Source: Methylobacterium frigidaeris (GTDB taxonomy: Bacteria; Pseudomonadota; Alphaproteobacteria; Rhizobiales; Beijerinckiaceae). Taken from it: DNA of 36,769 nt. This document shows positions 15,551 to 23,823 of the stretch, piece after piece. Position 1 is the stretch's first letter. Each line of letters begins with the position of its first letter. Below the pieces are notes generated by a model, which saw nothing but the letters and a program-made list of their open reading frames with translations, was not told where the DNA came from and ran no database searches. The stretch lies in the NCBI RefSeq assembly GCF_022179185.1, contig NZ_BPQJ01000058.1:1-36769 (forward strand), read 5' to 3'. The position numbers and the translations under genes are program-made.

Positions 15551-16715
15551 CTCGAAGAACTCACGGCCCGAGCCTGTCGCCCTGCGCCTGCGGCTTGTAC
15601 TTCGGGCAGGTGCGTGTGATCGGCATCGACCTCTTCGTGGGTTGTCGGCTACGCCTCGGCCGAGATCTGCGCCTGCGGCTTCGATCTCGTCGTCGTCTTC
15701 GAGGTCGCCTTCTGGCTCGCTGCGCTCCGCCCTCGTCGACCTCGTGCGCCGCATGCCCTGCGGGGTCTTGATCTACGTGTTCTTGTTCTCGAACTCGTCA
15801 AGATCTTCTTCTTCGTCACTCGCTAGATCTGAATGCAGTTCTCCCCCTCCACAACGTTCACGCGAACGTTGAAGAAGAGGAGAGGTTCGTCTCGTACTCG
15901 CTGAGTCCTACAAACGCCGCATAAGCCACGGAGCCGAAGTTACTCGGCGCAGGCGATCACCCGGAAATCCTGCTGTTAGCGGCCCTATCTCGACAGCCCA
16001 CGCCTACGATCGTGAGTTCGGGTTGTCCACGCGAGTGTTCGAGGTCGACAAATTCGTCGAGGTCGAACCCTTTCTCGGGCGGGCCTTGCCTCACCGGCTG
16101 GGTTGAAATGTCTGATGGTCGGTGCACTCTGGCACCACTCCGTCGCTCGGCTATGCGGGGACCGGCGACGGCTGGAACTACTGCGCGCTGGGCACACGTA
16201 GTCCATCCTTTGGAGCCTTTCCGCGATCAACGTCGCGCCAGGGGCCGTGCACCGTAAACGATGTCCGCCTGATCGGGTGCTCGTCCCTCATCGGTCCCGT
16301 CTGCGGCTGGCAGCTTCACCTGCCTTTGCCTAGTAGAGTTCGTCCGGGATGCGGTCGTCGACCGGGCCAGTCATCAAGATCTTGCGATCGCCCTGAGCAA
16401 TATGTTGAGAAAATATACAAGAAATTTGTCGTTGCTGCAATTTATTTAGCTTCGAAACGACCGCGTTGTTCCGGGAAACCTCCGCCAAGATCCTCGAAGG
16501 ATCTCGTCGGCCACGTCATGCTGGAGCAGCGAACTTGAGGGCGACATCGAGGGCCGTCGGGCCCGTCAAGAGCCTCCCGGGAGTAGGTCCCTCGTCTCGT
16601 CGAGGGACAGCAGCGGCGCGGGGTCGAGGGCGTGAAGATCCTGAGCGACGGTTGATCGAGGAGCTTCATCACGCGCGGAAGCTGACGTTGCTCGGCCGAA
16701 CCTTCGGTTGTTGGC
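15551..16715. other. Long gap without a convincing gene
   Basis: About 1.2 kb holds only decayed-looking sequence. Short stop-free patches with coding-like third positions occur (about 15990-16106 plus strand, encoding STRVFEVDKFVEVEPFLGRA and then a stop; about 16285-16449 plus strand, encoding EFVRDAVVDRASHQDLAIAL). Neither has a start or a recognisable domain. An 8-bp inverted repeat CAACGTTC/GAACGTTG lies at 15852-15871. Around 16385-16450 the sequence is AT-rich. It reads as remnants of former genes or a mobile element. Confidence 0.5.
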
Positions 16716-17321
16716 TCAGGCGAGGGCTGCAAGCTTTAGCGCATGGGCCCGGATGTCCGGCGGCCATGCCGTCATGCGGTCGGCAAAGCCTTCCGCATCC
16801 CCGGCGAAGAGCGCCCGGATCACCTCCTCGAACCCAGGCAGATCGCCAGCCAATGCCGAAAGGAACCGGTAGGCGGCCTCTCGCGCGGCCTTCGTCCGGG
16901 TCTGCCCACCATCGACCCGCCTCGCTTCGTCAACGAGGCGCCGCAACGCTTGCGATGCGCCTCCCGGCTGGGACGCGAGCCACTCCCATTGACGGGGAAG
17001 CAGCGTCACCTCGCGGGCGATGACCCCGAGCTTCGGGCGACCTCGGCTCCTTGGAGCACCAGCGGTATCCGCTCGGCTCTCGACGTCGCTCGTGGCGTCC
17101 CCCGCATTCCCGAGTTCGGCGAACCGTGCGGTGATCTCCGCTTCGGTTCCACGCAGATCGAGGTCGATGACGGCACCCGATCTGTCATCGAAGGCCAAGA
17201 TCGGGTCACCTTCTTCCGCCGCCCGCGCTTTCACGGCGAGAGCCACGTCGATCAAGCGACCGCTGGCCAGCCGCCGCACGCCCGCGAACGCAGTGAATGT
17301 CCTCATCGGGTCGTCTGGCAT
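16716..17321 (-). CDS. DUF2239 family protein
   Basis: A 201-residue protein with the full DUF2239 pattern: TFTAFAGVRRLASGRL at the start, FDDRSGAVIDLDLRGT, RGRPKLGVIAREVTLLPRQW followed by a WLASQPGGASQALRRLVDEA stretch, and EAAYRFLSALAGDLPGFEEV near the end with a WPPDIRAHAL tail. The family is common in proteobacteria and its biochemical role is unknown. ATG 17321 was chosen; ATG 17306 is the other option, and the frame upstream of 17321 has no typical start. It diverges from the GIY-YIG gene. The 118-bp divergent gap could hold both promoters. Confidence 0.9.
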   Translation of the reverse strand: MPDDPMRTFTAFAGVRRLASGRLIDVALAVKARAAEEGDPILAFDDRSGAVIDLDLRGTEAEITARFAELGNAGDATSDVESRADTAGAPRSRGRPKLGVIAREVTLLPRQWEWLASQPGGASQALRRLVDEARRVDGGQTRTKAAREAAYRFLSALAGDLPGFEEVIRALFAGDAEGFADRMTAWPPDIRAHALKLAALA

Positions 17322-17439
17322 GGCACCCCCATCCTGACCTCCATAGCCGGAGCGATCCCTTGTCGTCAATTTTACCCGGGTGATATTGTGCAAGGGCATC
17401 GCTTTCGATAGCGTCGCTGCCGATCCGAGAGGGCATGCG

Positions 17440-17775
17440 ATGAGAACCGAAGACCGAAAGGCGGCTGTGGACGCCTACAAGAAGCGAGAGGTCGAAGGCG
17501 GCATCTACGCCGTCCGCTGCGTGGCGTCCGGTGAGGTTTGGGTCGGCGGCGCGCCCGACCTCTCCAAGATCCAGAACCGCCTCTGGTTCACGCTCCGGCA
17601 GGGCACGAACACGCATCGTTCGCTCCAGAGTAAGTGGAATGCGCATGGAGCGGAGGCGTTCAGCTTCGAGATCATCGAGCGGCTGGATGTTGAAGAGATC
17701 GGATACGTCCGCGACCGGATCATGAAGGAGCGTCTTGTCCATTGGGCGGAGCAACTTCGGGCCGTCCGGATATGA
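17440..17775 (+). CDS. GIY-YIG nuclease family protein
   Basis: A 111-residue protein. GIYAVRCVASGEVWVGGAPD gives the GIY and a degenerate YIG (VWVG), followed by the domain's IQNRLWFTLRQGTNTHRSLQ stretch and a FEIIERLD strand. A small single-domain GIY-YIG protein of this type is often found as a stand-alone gene in alphaproteobacteria. Endonuclease activity is possible but not shown, and the second Tyr of the motif is replaced by Trp. ATG 17440 is chosen as it starts the conserved region (MRTEDRKAAVDAYKKRE). It is translationally coupled to the downstream hydrolase by an ATGA overlap at 17772-17775. Confidence 0.8.
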   Translation: MRTEDRKAAVDAYKKREVEGGIYAVRCVASGEVWVGGAPDLSKIQNRLWFTLRQGTNTHRSLQSKWNAHGAEAFSFEIIERLDVEEIGYVRDRIMKERLVHWAEQLRAVRI

Positions 17776-18701
17776 GCCCGGAACCCAGGTCTGCCCATTT
17801 GGCGGCCAGCGGCATCACCCTGGCCTATGACAGCTTCGGCGACGAGGCGGCTGAGACGATCCTACTGATCGCCGGGCTCGGTACGCAGATGATCCGCTGG
17901 ACCAACCCCTTCTGCCGCGAGTTGGAGACGCGCGGCTATCGTGTCGTGCGGTTCGACAACCGGGATACAGGACGCTCGACCCACTTCACCGAGCATGGTG
18001 CAATGGACTTTGCGACCTTGGCCTCGGCGCTCGCCGAAGGACGGCGGCCAGAACTCGCCTACGCGCTCGATGACATGGCCTCGGACGCGCTCGGCCTGCT
18101 CGATGCCCTATCCATCCGCCGAGCCCACATCGTTGGTCGCTCGATGGGCGGCATGATCGCCCAGATCATGGCGAGCGAACACCCATCCCGTGTGCTCTCG
18201 GTCACCTCGATCATGTCGGCCACGGGAAATCCGGGCATGCCGTCTGCAAAGCCTGACGCTATGACGATGATGATGCGTCCTGCCCCCGATCCCGTGTTGG
18301 ACAAGGCGGGCTTCCTCGATCACGGCGTCGCCTTTGCACGGTGCATCGCGGGCACTGCTCATCCGTTCGACGAAGAGGCTTGCCGTGCTCTCCTCTGGGA
18401 GGAAGTTCGGCGAGGCCGTGCGCCGGGTGGGTTCGGACGCCAACTCGCAGCGATGGTGGTGGCTGGCGACCGCCGGTTACGGCTCGCCGCGATCACCGCG
18501 CCGACCCTCGTTGTTCATGGGACGGACGATCCTCTCTTTCCTGCTGCCTGCGGCGAGGACACCGCGGCCTCGATCCCGGGTGCGGAGATCATGTTGATCG
18601 CCGGGATGGGTCATGATCTGCCGCCATCCTTGTACCGGGTCATTGCCGATGCGATCGAGCGAACCGCTCGCCGTTCAACCATCTCGGCATCAGGAAGGTA
18701 G
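17772..18701 (+). CDS. Alpha/beta hydrolase
   Basis: A 309-residue alpha/beta-hydrolase fold protein. The nucleophile elbow is GRSMGG (Ser about residue 123), with an acid in VVHGTDDPLFP and catalytic His in GMGHDLPP. The oxyanion region is IAGLGTQMIRW. A cap segment with several Met residues (PDAMTMMMRPAPDP) follows the core. It resembles esterases and lactone or ester hydrolases, but no substrate can be named. ATG 17772 overlaps the stop of the GIY-YIG gene; an earlier in-frame start inside that gene is not used. It is convergent with the glutaredoxin-MauE-DUF305 gene. Confidence 0.85.
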   Translation: MSPEPRSAHLAASGITLAYDSFGDEAAETILLIAGLGTQMIRWTNPFCRELETRGYRVVRFDNRDTGRSTHFTEHGAMDFATLASALAEGRRPELAYALDDMASDALGLLDALSIRRAHIVGRSMGGMIAQIMASEHPSRVLSVTSIMSATGNPGMPSAKPDAMTMMMRPAPDPVLDKAGFLDHGVAFARCIAGTAHPFDEEACRALLWEEVRRGRAPGGFGRQLAAMVVAGDRRLRLAAITAPTLVVHGTDDPLFPAACGEDTAASIPGAEIMLIAGMGHDLPPSLYRVIADAIERTARRSTISASGR

Positions 18702-18758
18702 AAGGGCACCGCTCCAAGAGTTCGAACGATCGCTTTCGAGAAGGCAGTTGTGCCCTTC
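18701..18758. terminator. Inverted repeat between convergent genes
   Basis: GAAGGGCAC (18701-18709) and GTGCCCTTC (18750-18758) are perfect 9-bp complementary arms about 40 bp apart, beginning at the hydrolase stop codon. Possible stem-loop ending transcription; the long loop makes this weak. Confidence 0.3.
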
Positions 18759-18860
18759 CTACGGCGTGGGTGGGTCGCAGTCGGAACGTCCGCTTCCAGC
18801 GGGGAGGGCAAGGACCGCTCCCCACCCATCCGGATCTTCAACCTGCCCTCCGCGGTCCGT

Positions 18861-19910
18861 TCATCGCTTCGCCAGCCATGCTTTCAGATCGGCGATCTCG
18901 CGTTCCTGCGCGATGACGATCTCCTGGGCCATGCTCCGGAGCATCGGGTCGCGGCCGTGTTGCAGTTCGACCTTGGCCATGTCGATGGCCCCGGCGTGGT
19001 GCGGGATCATCATGGTGGCGAAATCCCGATCGGCGTCGCCGCTCATCGGCGCGCTCATGTCCCGGTTCATCCGCTCCATGCCGAGCATGTAGGCTTGCGC
19101 AGCCGCGCCGGGGGCATTTCCGGTCAACATTCCCGGCATCGCGTGCCCGACGTTCATGCCTAGGGTCATGGCCAGCATCCACAGCGCCATGGCCACCATC
19201 ATCACGTTCTCGGTCAACGACACGAACCCGAGCGGGACGTTGCTGCCGCCGCCCACGCAGGCGCACTTCAACTCCCGCCGCTCGATGTAGACGGCCTTGA
19301 ACACCGAGATCGCACCCACCGTGCCGATGAACAGGGCAAGGGGGATGCTGAGCCAGTTCAGCGCGCCCGCGACCATCAGCACGCCAGCCAGCCCCTCCGC
19401 GAAGGGGTAGATGTAGGAGTAGGGCACCCAGCGTTTCGCCAGCAGGTCGTAGTTCAGGAACATCGTGGCGAAGCTCTCGACGTTCTGGAGCTTCAGGAGC
19501 GCGAGCACGGCCATGCTGAAGCCGATGAACCACTCGGCCGCGCGGACCGTGAAGGGCGTGCCATAGACGGCGTGGCTGGCGGCGAGCGCCATCAGGGCCG
19601 TCATGCTGAACAGGGCGATGACGGGCTTGTAGGTCGTGGTCTTCGGATCGGCGACCGATTTCCCGAAATGCCGCCGCAGGTCGTCGTAGCCGCCGACGCG
19701 CTCGCCGTTGATGAAGGTCTGCGGGGTCGTCTTGACGCTGTGCTCGGCCTTGAACGCCTCGGTGGCCTCGCGGGTCGTCAGCCATTTGTCCTCGACCGTG
19801 AAGCCCTGGCGGCGCAGCAGGGCCTTGGCTTTCAGGCCGTAGGGGCAGACGTGCTTGTCCATGACCATGCGGTAGAGCGTGGCCTGTCGGGGGAGGGCTG
19901 AAGAAGCCAT
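18861..19910 (-). CDS. Glutaredoxin-MauE-DUF305 three-domain fusion
   Basis: A 349-residue protein with three modules. Residues 10-85 form a glutaredoxin fold with a single active-site Cys (VCPYG, Cys22) and the TTPQTFINGERVGGYDDL glutathione-binding region. Residues 95-260 form a four- to five-TM MauE/DoxX-like domain with KCACVGG (Cys216, Cys218). Residues 265-349 form a DUF305 helical domain with MIPHHAGAIDMAK (His304, His305, Met310). DUF305 proteins are often linked to copper or other metal stress. Thiol, membrane and Met/His modules together suggest periplasmic metal or redox handling; that is inference. Its promoter carries a mer-type palindrome and it diverges from a MerR-family gene. 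Confidence 0.88.
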   Translation of the reverse strand: MASSALPRQATLYRMVMDKHVCPYGLKAKALLRRQGFTVEDKWLTTREATEAFKAEHSVKTTPQTFINGERVGGYDDLRRHFGKSVADPKTTTYKPVIALFSMTALMALAASHAVYGTPFTVRAAEWFIGFSMAVLALLKLQNVESFATMFLNYDLLAKRWVPYSYIYPFAEGLAGVLMVAGALNWLSIPLALFIGTVGAISVFKAVYIERRELKCACVGGGSNVPLGFVSLTENVMMVAMALWMLAMTLGMNVGHAMPGMLTGNAPGAAAQAYMLGMERMNRDMSAPMSGDADRDFATMMIPHHAGAIDMAKVELQHGRDPMLRSMAQEIVIAQEREIADLKAWLAKR

Positions 19911-19952
19911 GGCGGCAGCTTTCCGTTTCGGATTGGTCTTGGTGCTGCCGCA

Positions 19953-19984
19953 GGTATAGGGTCCGTACCATGGTACGGAGTCAA
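19953..19984 (-). promoter_or_regulatory. MerR-type promoter with 18-bp perfect palindrome
   Basis: On the minus strand a -35 TTGACT (19984-19979) and a -10-like TATACC (19958-19953) are separated by a long 20-bp spacer, the hallmark of MerR-controlled promoters. The spacer region contains the perfect palindrome TCCGTACCATGGTACGGA (19962-19979). The known mercury operator of Tn21/Tn501 has the same TTGACTCCGTAC...GTACGG architecture. The promoter reads into the glutaredoxin-MauE-DUF305 gene. Confidence 0.8.
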
Positions 19985-19996
19985 GCAGTGCAAGAG

Positions 19997-20395
19997 ATGA
20001 CCATCGCGGGCCTCGCCCGCGCAGGTGGGGTCGGCGTGGAGACGGTCCGCTACTACCAGCGGCGCGGGTTGCTGGAGACGCCAGAACGCCCCGACAGCGC
20101 CAGTCACGGCGGCAGCGTCCGGCGTTACGGTGAGCAGGACGTGCGCCGACTGCGGTTCATCCGTTCCGCGCAGGCCGCAGGGTTCACGCTGGACCAGATT
20201 GCCGAGTTGATCGCCTTGGATGCAACCGATGACCGCGCGCGGGCTCGGGAGCTTGCGACGGAACGCGTCCGCGCGTTGGATGCCAAGATTGCCGAGTTGA
20301 AGGCTGCGCGGGAGGCACTGGCGCGCCTCGCGCGGGAGTGTGGCGGCGGCCCGGCTGGACCCTGTCCCATCATCAGGGCGTTCACCGATGCATGA
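19997..20395 (+). CDS. MerR-family metal-responsive regulator
   Basis: A 132-residue protein. The N-terminal winged HTH is MTIAGLARAGGVGVETVRYY, continuing QRRGLL, with FIRSAQAAGFTLDQIAELI and then a long dimerisation helix. The C-terminal metal loop is ECGGGPAGPCPIIRAF (Cys115, Cys123), close to the MerR loop ending in CPLI. The first mercury ligand of classic MerR (Cys82 in the transposon proteins) is missing; the matching region is LDATDDRARARELA. ATG 19997 is chosen because the earlier ATG at 19970 lies inside the operator palindrome. It probably activates the divergent glutaredoxin-MauE-DUF305 gene. Its inducer could be Hg or another soft metal. Confidence 0.88.
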   Translation: MTIAGLARAGGVGVETVRYYQRRGLLETPERPDSASHGGSVRRYGEQDVRRLRFIRSAQAAGFTLDQIAELIALDATDDRARARELATERVRALDAKIAELKAAREALARLARECGGGPAGPCPIIRAFTDA

Positions 20396-20564
20396 GTCGG
20401 GCGTTCCGTGAGAAATCCGTATGGCCAGAGTTCCGTTGACCATGCAAGGGACCCACGCCCGGGCTTGACCTCGCCGTGGGACCCGCCAGATCGGGCTCCC
20501 TTGGTGAAGTTCATCAACGAACGTCCGGTAGATCGGCGGGGTGTCGTTTTATGGGACCCGGCAG

Positions 20565-20828
20565 ATGAGCGTTCGCGTGATTTTCAACCAACTCACGAAG
20601 GCCGTATGGATCGTCAAGAATCCGTACCAGGATCTATTGAACGGTTGTCCGATTGTGAGGGATGATGATAGCCGTCCGATGCGGAACTCGACGACATCCG
20701 ATTTCACGGATTGGTGCAGTATTGTAAATGTTAAAACGGAGCCAGCCCTGGGTGGAGCGTTGTTGGTCGCGGATACGTCGTCTTTAGATCCATTTTCCGT
20801 AATCATGCGGTGGAAGGCTCCCACGTAG
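20565..20828 (+). CDS. Hypothetical protein
   Basis: An 87-residue ORF starting MSVRVIFNQLTKAVWIVKNP, with no recognised domain. Third positions are less G/C rich than in neighbours, and no good ribosome binding site is seen (a GTG at 20541 is an alternative). It may be a recently acquired small gene or spurious. The 170 bp before it hold a near-direct repeat TGGGACCCGSCAGAT (about 20477 and 20550). Confidence 0.4.
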   Translation: MSVRVIFNQLTKAVWIVKNPYQDLLNGCPIVRDDDSRPMRNSTTSDFTDWCSIVNVKTEPALGGALLVADTSSLDPFSVIMRWKAPT

Positions 20829-20985
20829 GATTGGATCCAATTTTCAGCAGGGCCGCCCCCTTCCGGGCGGTAATACTGAGGCGGGGGAGGGGACCACATG
20901 CGGGTCGACAGGCGCTGCGTCGTCGAGGTGGTCGGAGCGGATCGGGTCCAGGATGGGATCCGGGTCTGAGAGGATGAAACCCGGG

Positions 20986-21246
20986 TCACAACCCTGCCTT
21001 CAGGATCATGAGCACCATGAGCATGACCGTGACGAGGCTCAGGGCCGTAATGAGGAGCAGCGGCATCATCAAGACGGCGGGCAACCCCTCCACGAGGATC
21101 AAGATCACGCCCGGGATGCGAAGCCCGGCTCGATGAACGGGTGGTGGAGGAGGCGCAGGAGAGGGCGGTGATGGAGGCGGCGGATCAATCGGCCGAGGCA
21201 GGCGGGCACGGGGGGCTCGCTTGGGTCGACGGCTGGGCTTCTTCAT
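20986..21246 (-). CDS. Small proline-rich membrane protein
   Basis: An 86-residue ORF. ATG 21246 follows a GGCGGAG ribosome binding site. The N-terminus is very basic (MKKPSRRPKRAPRARLPRP). A Pro-rich linker (about residues 17-37) leads to two hydrophobic stretches (about 42-56 and 58-84) separated by a single Glu. The membrane part probably forms one or two helices, and the basic part would stay in the cytosol. No family was recognised. It is transcribed in the same direction as the low-complexity gene about 300 bp upstream. Confidence 0.5.
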   Translation of the reverse strand: MKKPSRRPKRAPRARLPRPIDPPPPSPPSPAPPPPPVHRAGLRIPGVILILVEGLPAVLMMPLLLITALSLVTVMLMVLMILKAGL

Positions 21247-21542
21247 CGGACGGACTCCGCCTTGAAATTCAAGACAGGTCTCATTGCGAAGCCCCATGGG
21301 GGTAAAAGGGGGCGCCCTCGCCGTAATTTCAACTGCGCGCCGGGGGAAACGGTCCCGGACCTCGCCCATGGGTGCGACGAGTGCGACAGGCTCTACCAAA
21401 TCTCGGCCAACGAGTTGTCGCAGGCGCCGCCGATTTTTTCCCCATTTTTTGAAGAGGGGAGGTGAGGGAGGAGGGACGAAAATAATCTACCGCGACTGTG
21501 GCCGCGGCTTTCCTTGAGCTTCGCTGGGCCATGTGGCCATCA

Positions 21543-22067
21543 TCAGCCGAAGAACCCACCGCCGAACGCGCTAAGACCTCCGAGCATTCCGCCTCCACCC
21601 ATGCCGATTGGTGCAATGTTCGCGAACTGCGCGGGCGCGGGCTGAACGGGGTTGAGCGAAGCCCATGTGGTCGGCAGAGCGCCGCCGCCGCCGCCGAACG
21701 ATGCTTGAGCACCAGCGCTCGGGGTAGAAGGCGTTGAGCCCGTGGTAGAAGGCGTCGAGGCGGGCGTGGAATTCGGTGTGGAGTTCGAGGCCGAGCCGAG
21801 CACCGGGCGCACGAAGTCGGTCGGCCGAGCCGTGGTGCTGGTGTACGAGGGCGCGGTAGCTGGTGCTGTGCTCGAAGTCGGAGAACCCGGCGCGGCCCCC
21901 ATTCCAGACGGTGCTGCACCAGCTACGCCCTGGCCCGCGTTCAGGCCCTGCGGCTGGTTCAGCCCCATGATCTTCGAGAGCATGCCGCCCTCCTGGCCCT
22001 GTTGGCCCTGGCCCTTGCCGCCCATCACCGAGCCGAGCATGCCTGCGACCTGACCGATCTGGCCCAT
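21543..22067 (-). CDS. Low-complexity Gly/Ser/Thr/Pro protein
   Basis: A 174-residue ORF with no recognised domain. The N-terminus is MGQIGQVAGMLGSVMGGKGQ, a short amphipathic-looking Gly/Met-rich part. The middle has STP-rich repeats (NSTPNSTPASTPSTTGSTPS). The C-terminus is glycine rich (GMGGGGMLGGLSAFGGGFFG). The composition resembles phage tail or surface-associated proteins, but that is only suggestive. It precedes a ~140-bp stretch with a run of Ts and then the proline-rich small protein on the same strand. Confidence 0.5.
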   Translation of the reverse strand: MGQIGQVAGMLGSVMGGKGQGQQGQEGGMLSKIMGLNQPQGLNAGQGVAGAAPSGMGAAPGSPTSSTAPATAPSYTSTTARPTDFVRPVLGSASNSTPNSTPASTPSTTGSTPSTPSAGAQASFGGGGGALPTTWASLNPVQPAPAQFANIAPIGMGGGGMLGGLSAFGGGFFG

Positions 22068-22342
22068 GGCGCTCGATCCGCCCTTCGAACTCGACGAGCC
22101 GCCACCTCCACCACCGCCGCTCTGCCTCGGGGCCTGCGGGGGCTGGATGTGGCCGAACCGGCGCGGCTGTGGGTTGAGGAACGTCGCGGCCGTCTTCGGC
22201 GCTCGTAGGAGATGTTTCAGCGCTGGTAGAAGGCGTTCTGGCTCGTGGCTGATGGTGCCGAACCAGAACCATCCTCTCGCTCGTCGCTACTATCCTTGCC
22301 GGGGTGATGCGCTGGAGACTGCCCACTGAACGGCAGCACGCG

Positions 22343-22597
22343 CTATGTCTGGGCGTCTCGCTTGTTCCTCATGACTTCATCAAAGTGCTTGTCGACCTTG
22401 GCTTCGATCTTGTCGAGGTCCTGGCGGATCCAGGAGATCAAGGCCCGGAGTTCGCCGGGTGAGCAGCAATCGTGACCGATGGTGATCCGACCGTCGACGG
22501 ATCCCGTGATGTAGCCGAGCCCGACGTATGTGGCGCGGCGGCCGTGAGCGGTGTCGACCCAGAGGTCGAGGTAGGTGTTCGGCTCTTCCTTGGCCAT
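22343..22597 (-). CDS. Hypothetical small protein
   Basis: An 84-residue ORF, ATG 22597, with GGAG nine bases upstream. It starts MAKEEPNTYLDLWVDTAHGR and has beta-strand-like YVGLGYITGSVDGRITIGHDCC followed by a helical, charged C-terminus (IRQDLDKIEAKVDKHFDEVM). No family was recognised. Codon bias supports coding. An in-frame extension upstream lacks bias. Confidence 0.6.
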   Translation of the reverse strand: MAKEEPNTYLDLWVDTAHGRRATYVGLGYITGSVDGRITIGHDCCSPGELRALISWIRQDLDKIEAKVDKHFDEVMRNKRDAQT

Positions 22598-22913
22598 GGT
22601 GTGTGCTCCGTCGTCGCGATGGCGGAGCTTAGCTCGGGATTTCGGTGAGTTGGATCCGCAACCGGCGCCAGCAGGTTCGCCGCAATCCCACCATGAATGT
22701 GGCGGAAATGCGGCGGCGCCCCACAATCAAATCGGGTCACGTTGGGGTTGCTTTTCGAGGCAGATGATCTCGGGCCCGGCAGTTTGTCTTTAATCTCGAA
22801 TTGCTGCGAGTTGGTGAAGTCGAATTCGAGGGCGAGGGACCCCGAGCCCGTATTAGGTCGTGGCTCGAAGAGCCGCGGCCTATTTGCTCGTGGCGCAGCC
22901 CGAGGAAACTCCG

Positions 22914-22978
22914 TTTCTCATTAGTTAATATTAGTCCTTCGGCCTTCGTTTCACGAACTAATATTAACTACTGAGAAA
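22914..22978. repeat. 22-bp AT-rich inverted repeat
   Basis: Arms at 22914-22935 and 22957-22978 match over 21 of 22 bases, containing TAGTTAATATTAGT and its complement, around a 21-bp spacer rich in C and T. It sits in a 488-bp gene-free gap (22598-23085) in otherwise GC-rich DNA. It could be a strong hairpin, a binding site or an element end; there is no U-tract directly after it. Confidence 0.8.
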
Positions 22979-23085
22979 ATCCGCCTCCGGGTGCCTCCGG
23001 CTTCGAGATGGTTCTCGTCAAAGAGAAAATGGATTGGGCGTGTTCGACCTGCTAAACGGGCTGCGTCGGCCGGGGAGATTTGCCC

Positions 23086-23823
23086 GTGCCCGACTTCATA
23101 CATGAGTTAGAGACCGACATGACGAAGTTGAAGGTTCCGGAGAAGGAACCAATGTGGGCGCGGCTGCCGCCGCTGTCTGAGATCCACGTGTTGCAGGCGC
23201 AGTTCTTCGACAACACGGGACGCGCGGTGCGGAAGCAGGGCGAAGCCGACTACGCGATCAAGATGATGGTGCACCTGCACGGGTGGGGCATCGAGTTGCG
23301 GAACCCGGATTGGTGGCGGGTGGTGCAGTTGCTGGACCCGAAGAAGGTGGTGGCCTGGGCCCGAGCGAAGGAAGGGATGAGCGCCGAGGACCTCGACGCC
23401 TATGAGGCGGTGTATGCCAAGGCTGTGGAGGCTGAGGCCGAGGAAGGCGTTGTGTTGGTCCGCATGGGCCACATCTCGTCGCCGCCGGGCAAGCAGTACT
23501 TCGAGGGCCAGTTCGTGCTCTTCATCCTGCGGGAGGATGAGACCGCGACCCTGGTGGTGTACCGCAACGGCGAGATCGAGATGTTCCAGGACTGGAAGCC
23601 CTCGCGGTCGCGCGGCAAGACGGTGAAGCCCGGAACCCCCAAGCTCGTGATGTTGCATGATCCTGGCGGGATCCTGCCCAAGCAGCGGGAGTCGAGGACG
23701 AAGCTGGTCACTGATCGCGATGAGGATGGGATCGTCGAGACGACGGGCTCGCCGGAGCCGAGGCCCTCGATGCTCTCGCCGCAGGAGCTTGCGTTCATGC
23801 GGGCGCGGGGAGGTCGGCCGTGA
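23086..23823 (+). CDS. Hypothetical protein
   Basis: A 245-residue ORF. GTG 23086 is chosen because GGGGAG lies about nine bases upstream; ATG 23119 is an alternative. The N-terminal part contains MWARLPPLSEIHVLQAQFFD, GWGIELRNPDWWRVV and LDPKKVVAWARAKEG. The central part is strand-rich (QFVLFILREDETATLVVYRN). The C-terminus is polar. No family was recognised and no membrane segment is present. Its stop overlaps the GTG of the next small coiled-coil gene (GTGA), so the two are co-translated. A terminator hairpin follows that pair. Confidence 0.65.
   Translation: MPDFIHELETDMTKLKVPEKEPMWARLPPLSEIHVLQAQFFDNTGRAVRKQGEADYAIKMMVHLHGWGIELRNPDWWRVVQLLDPKKVVAWARAKEGMSAEDLDAYEAVYAKAVEAEAEEGVVLVRMGHISSPPGKQYFEGQFVLFILREDETATLVVYRNGEIEMFQDWKPSRSRGKTVKPGTPKLVMLHDPGGILPKQRESRTKLVTDRDEDGIVETTGSPEPRPSMLSPQELAFMRARGGRP

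Noticed and set aside
15515..15900. Possible gene rich in Ser or Arg in either strand after arsH
   Set aside because: Low complexity reading frames with no start signal and no consistent codon bias.
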